From positions 1 to 6,295 of the forward strand of contig CALAKO010000111.1 of assembly GCA_937922955.1 (NCBI GenBank): a DNA stretch of 6,295 nucleotides, read 5' to 3'. The DNA is from an uncultured Peptococcaceae bacterium. GTDB taxonomy: Bacteria; Bacillota; Peptococcia; Peptococcales; Peptococcaceae. The notes under the pieces are model-generated. The model was not told the origin of the DNA and did not search any database. It was given only the letters and a program-made list of their open reading frames with translations. The translations under genes were made by a program, and so were the position numbers. This document shows positions 5,293-6,295 of this stretch, one piece after another (position 1 is the first letter of the stretch; every line of letters starts with the position of its first letter).

Positions 5293-6295
5293 ATGAAGCT
5301 GGGCATTGTCGGATTGCCTAATGTTGGTAAAAGCACCTTATTTAACAGTATTACAAAGGCAGGCGCAGAATCTGCCAACTATCCATTCTGCACCATCGAC
5401 CCTAACATCGGTGTGGTGGCTGTGCCAGACAAACGTTTGCAGGTGTTGGCGGAAATCTCCAAGAGCCAGAAAGTCATTCCTGCAAGCATTGACTTTGTCG
5501 ATATCGCCGGTCTCGTCAAAGGCGCATCCCACGGCGAAGGCCTGGGCAACCAGTTTCTGTCCAACATTCGTGAATGCGATGCCATCGTTCATGTGGTGCG
5601 CTGCTTCGAAGACACCAACGTCATCCACGTTGACGGCAGCATCGACCCAATCCGTGATATTGAAACCATCAATTTGGAATTAATTTTTGCAGATATGGAA
5701 ATCGTTGAACGCCGCATGCAAAAAACCGCTAAAGGCGCAAAAACCAACGACAAAAAGTTACTTTGCGAAGACGGCATGCTGAACCGCCTCTACCCACATT
5801 TGGAAGCCGGCAACAGCGCGCGTGTGTTTGAATGCAAAAATGAAGAAGAAGAATTCTATTTCAATCAGCTCAACCTTCTGACCGCGAAGCCAATCCTCTA
5901 TGCCGCCAACGTCAATGAAGACGATGCCGCCACCGGCAACGATATGGTAGAAGCCGTGCGCGACTTTGCTGCAAAAGAAGGATCCGAAGTCTTCGTTATC
6001 TGTGCAGAAATTGAGAATGAAATCGCCCAGCTGGACGCCGATGAAGCCGCAGAATTTCTTGAATCCCTCGGCTTAAACGAAAGCGGTCTGGATCGTTTGG
6101 TTGCCGCTTCCTATAAGTTGCTCGGTCTCATCAGCTATCTCACCACCGGTGAAAAAGAAACCCGCGCCTGGACCATCAAAAATGGTACCAAAGCACCTCA
6201 GGCCGCTGGTAAAATCCACTCTGACTTCGAACGTGGCTTCATCCGCGCAGAAGTCGTCAGCTATGACGATTTCGTCGCCTGCGGCAATTACGCAC
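5293..6295 (+). CDS. ychF: Redox-regulated ATPase YchF/OLA1 family, 3' end cut by the window edge
   Basis: 334 residues are visible and the frame is open to the last base. E. coli YchF is 363 residues, so about 30 are missing beyond the edge. The OBG-family G domain starts at once with the P-loop GLPNVGKS (7-14). DIAG (70-73) is the G3 motif, followed by the YchF signature around GASHGEGLGNQFL (77-89). The G4 position is NVNE (206-209) in place of NKxD, the change that makes this family prefer ATP to GTP. A coiled-coil insertion runs at about 128-190. The TGS domain begins near 281, with RAWTIKNGTKAPQAAGKIH and the FERGFIRAEV segment. Cys33 aligns with Cys35 of E. coli YchF, implicated in redox inhibition. 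The protein is cytosolic and ribosome-associated in characterised species. A GTG at 5284 is in frame but too close to the ribosome binding site, so ATG 5293 is chosen. Confidence 0.96.
   Translation, partial: MKLGIVGLPNVGKSTLFNSITKAGAESANYPFCTIDPNIGVVAVPDKRLQVLAEISKSQKVIPASIDFVDIAGLVKGASHGEGLGNQFLSNIRECDAIVHVVRCFEDTNVIHVDGSIDPIRDIETINLELIFADMEIVERRMQKTAKGAKTNDKKLLCEDGMLNRLYPHLEAGNSARVFECKNEEEEFYFNQLNLLTAKPILYAANVNEDDAATGNDMVEAVRDFAAKEGSEVFVICAEIENEIAQLDADEAAEFLESLGLNESGLDRLVAASYKLLGLISYLTTGEKETRAWTIKNGTKAPQAAGKIHSDFERGFIRAEVVSYDDFVACGNYA

Noticed and set aside
5306..5683. A 125-residue open frame within the start of ychF
   Set aside because: It is a +1-frame shadow of ychF, whose true frame carries the P-loop and continues to the window edge.

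Overview
The window looks like chromosomal DNA of an obligately anaerobic member of the Bacillota (Firmicutes), possibly Negativicutes or Clostridia. The support is indirect. Ribosome binding sites are strong and purine-rich (AAAGGAG, GGAAGGAG, GAAAGGGG) and promoters are sigma-A-like with extended -10 elements. The biotin synthase carries the Cys-to-Ser change I associate with anaerobe-type enzymes, and the window holds two radical SAM enzymes. No mobile element, CRISPR array, tRNA or rRNA was seen. I would not name a genus from sequence alone.

Layout, left to right. (1) At 1-105 lies an AT-only-looking leader (about 20% GC), followed by a LysR-type regulator on the plus strand (106-1050) that is visibly more AT-rich than its neighbours, and a rho-independent terminator (1078-1120). 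(2) An extended -10 promoter (about 1143-1170) drives a two-gene plus-strand operon. The first gene (1214-2602) is a MEMO/LigB-like domain fused to an AMMECR1 domain. The second (2599-3423) is a radical SAM enzyme that overlaps it by ATGA. Together they are the complete 'AmmeMemoRadiSam' set, a widely conserved system whose bacterial function is unknown as far as I know. (3) A perfect 13-bp hairpin with T-runs on both sides (3425-3463) ends both this operon and the convergent minus-strand genes. (4) On the minus strand are an FMN-type split-barrel (pyridoxamine 5'-phosphate oxidase-like) protein (3460-4017) with its own candidate promoter, and upstream of it biotin synthase bioB (4091-5065). 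The bioB promoter overlaps a possible BirA operator. (5) A divergent near-consensus promoter (5193-5221) drives ychF, an OBG-family ATPase (5293 onward) that runs off the right edge with about 30 residues missing.

How the genes relate. The fused MEMO-AMMECR1 protein and its radical SAM partner are almost certainly co-translated and are the most interesting item, being a known family set with no assigned biochemistry. bioB stands alone, without bioA, bioD, bioF or bioW in view. The split-barrel protein downstream may be read partly from the bioB promoter, but it has a plausible promoter of its own. The LysR regulator is separated from the operon by a terminator, so a regulatory link to the Amme-Memo genes is not supported. 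Its target may lie to the left of the window.
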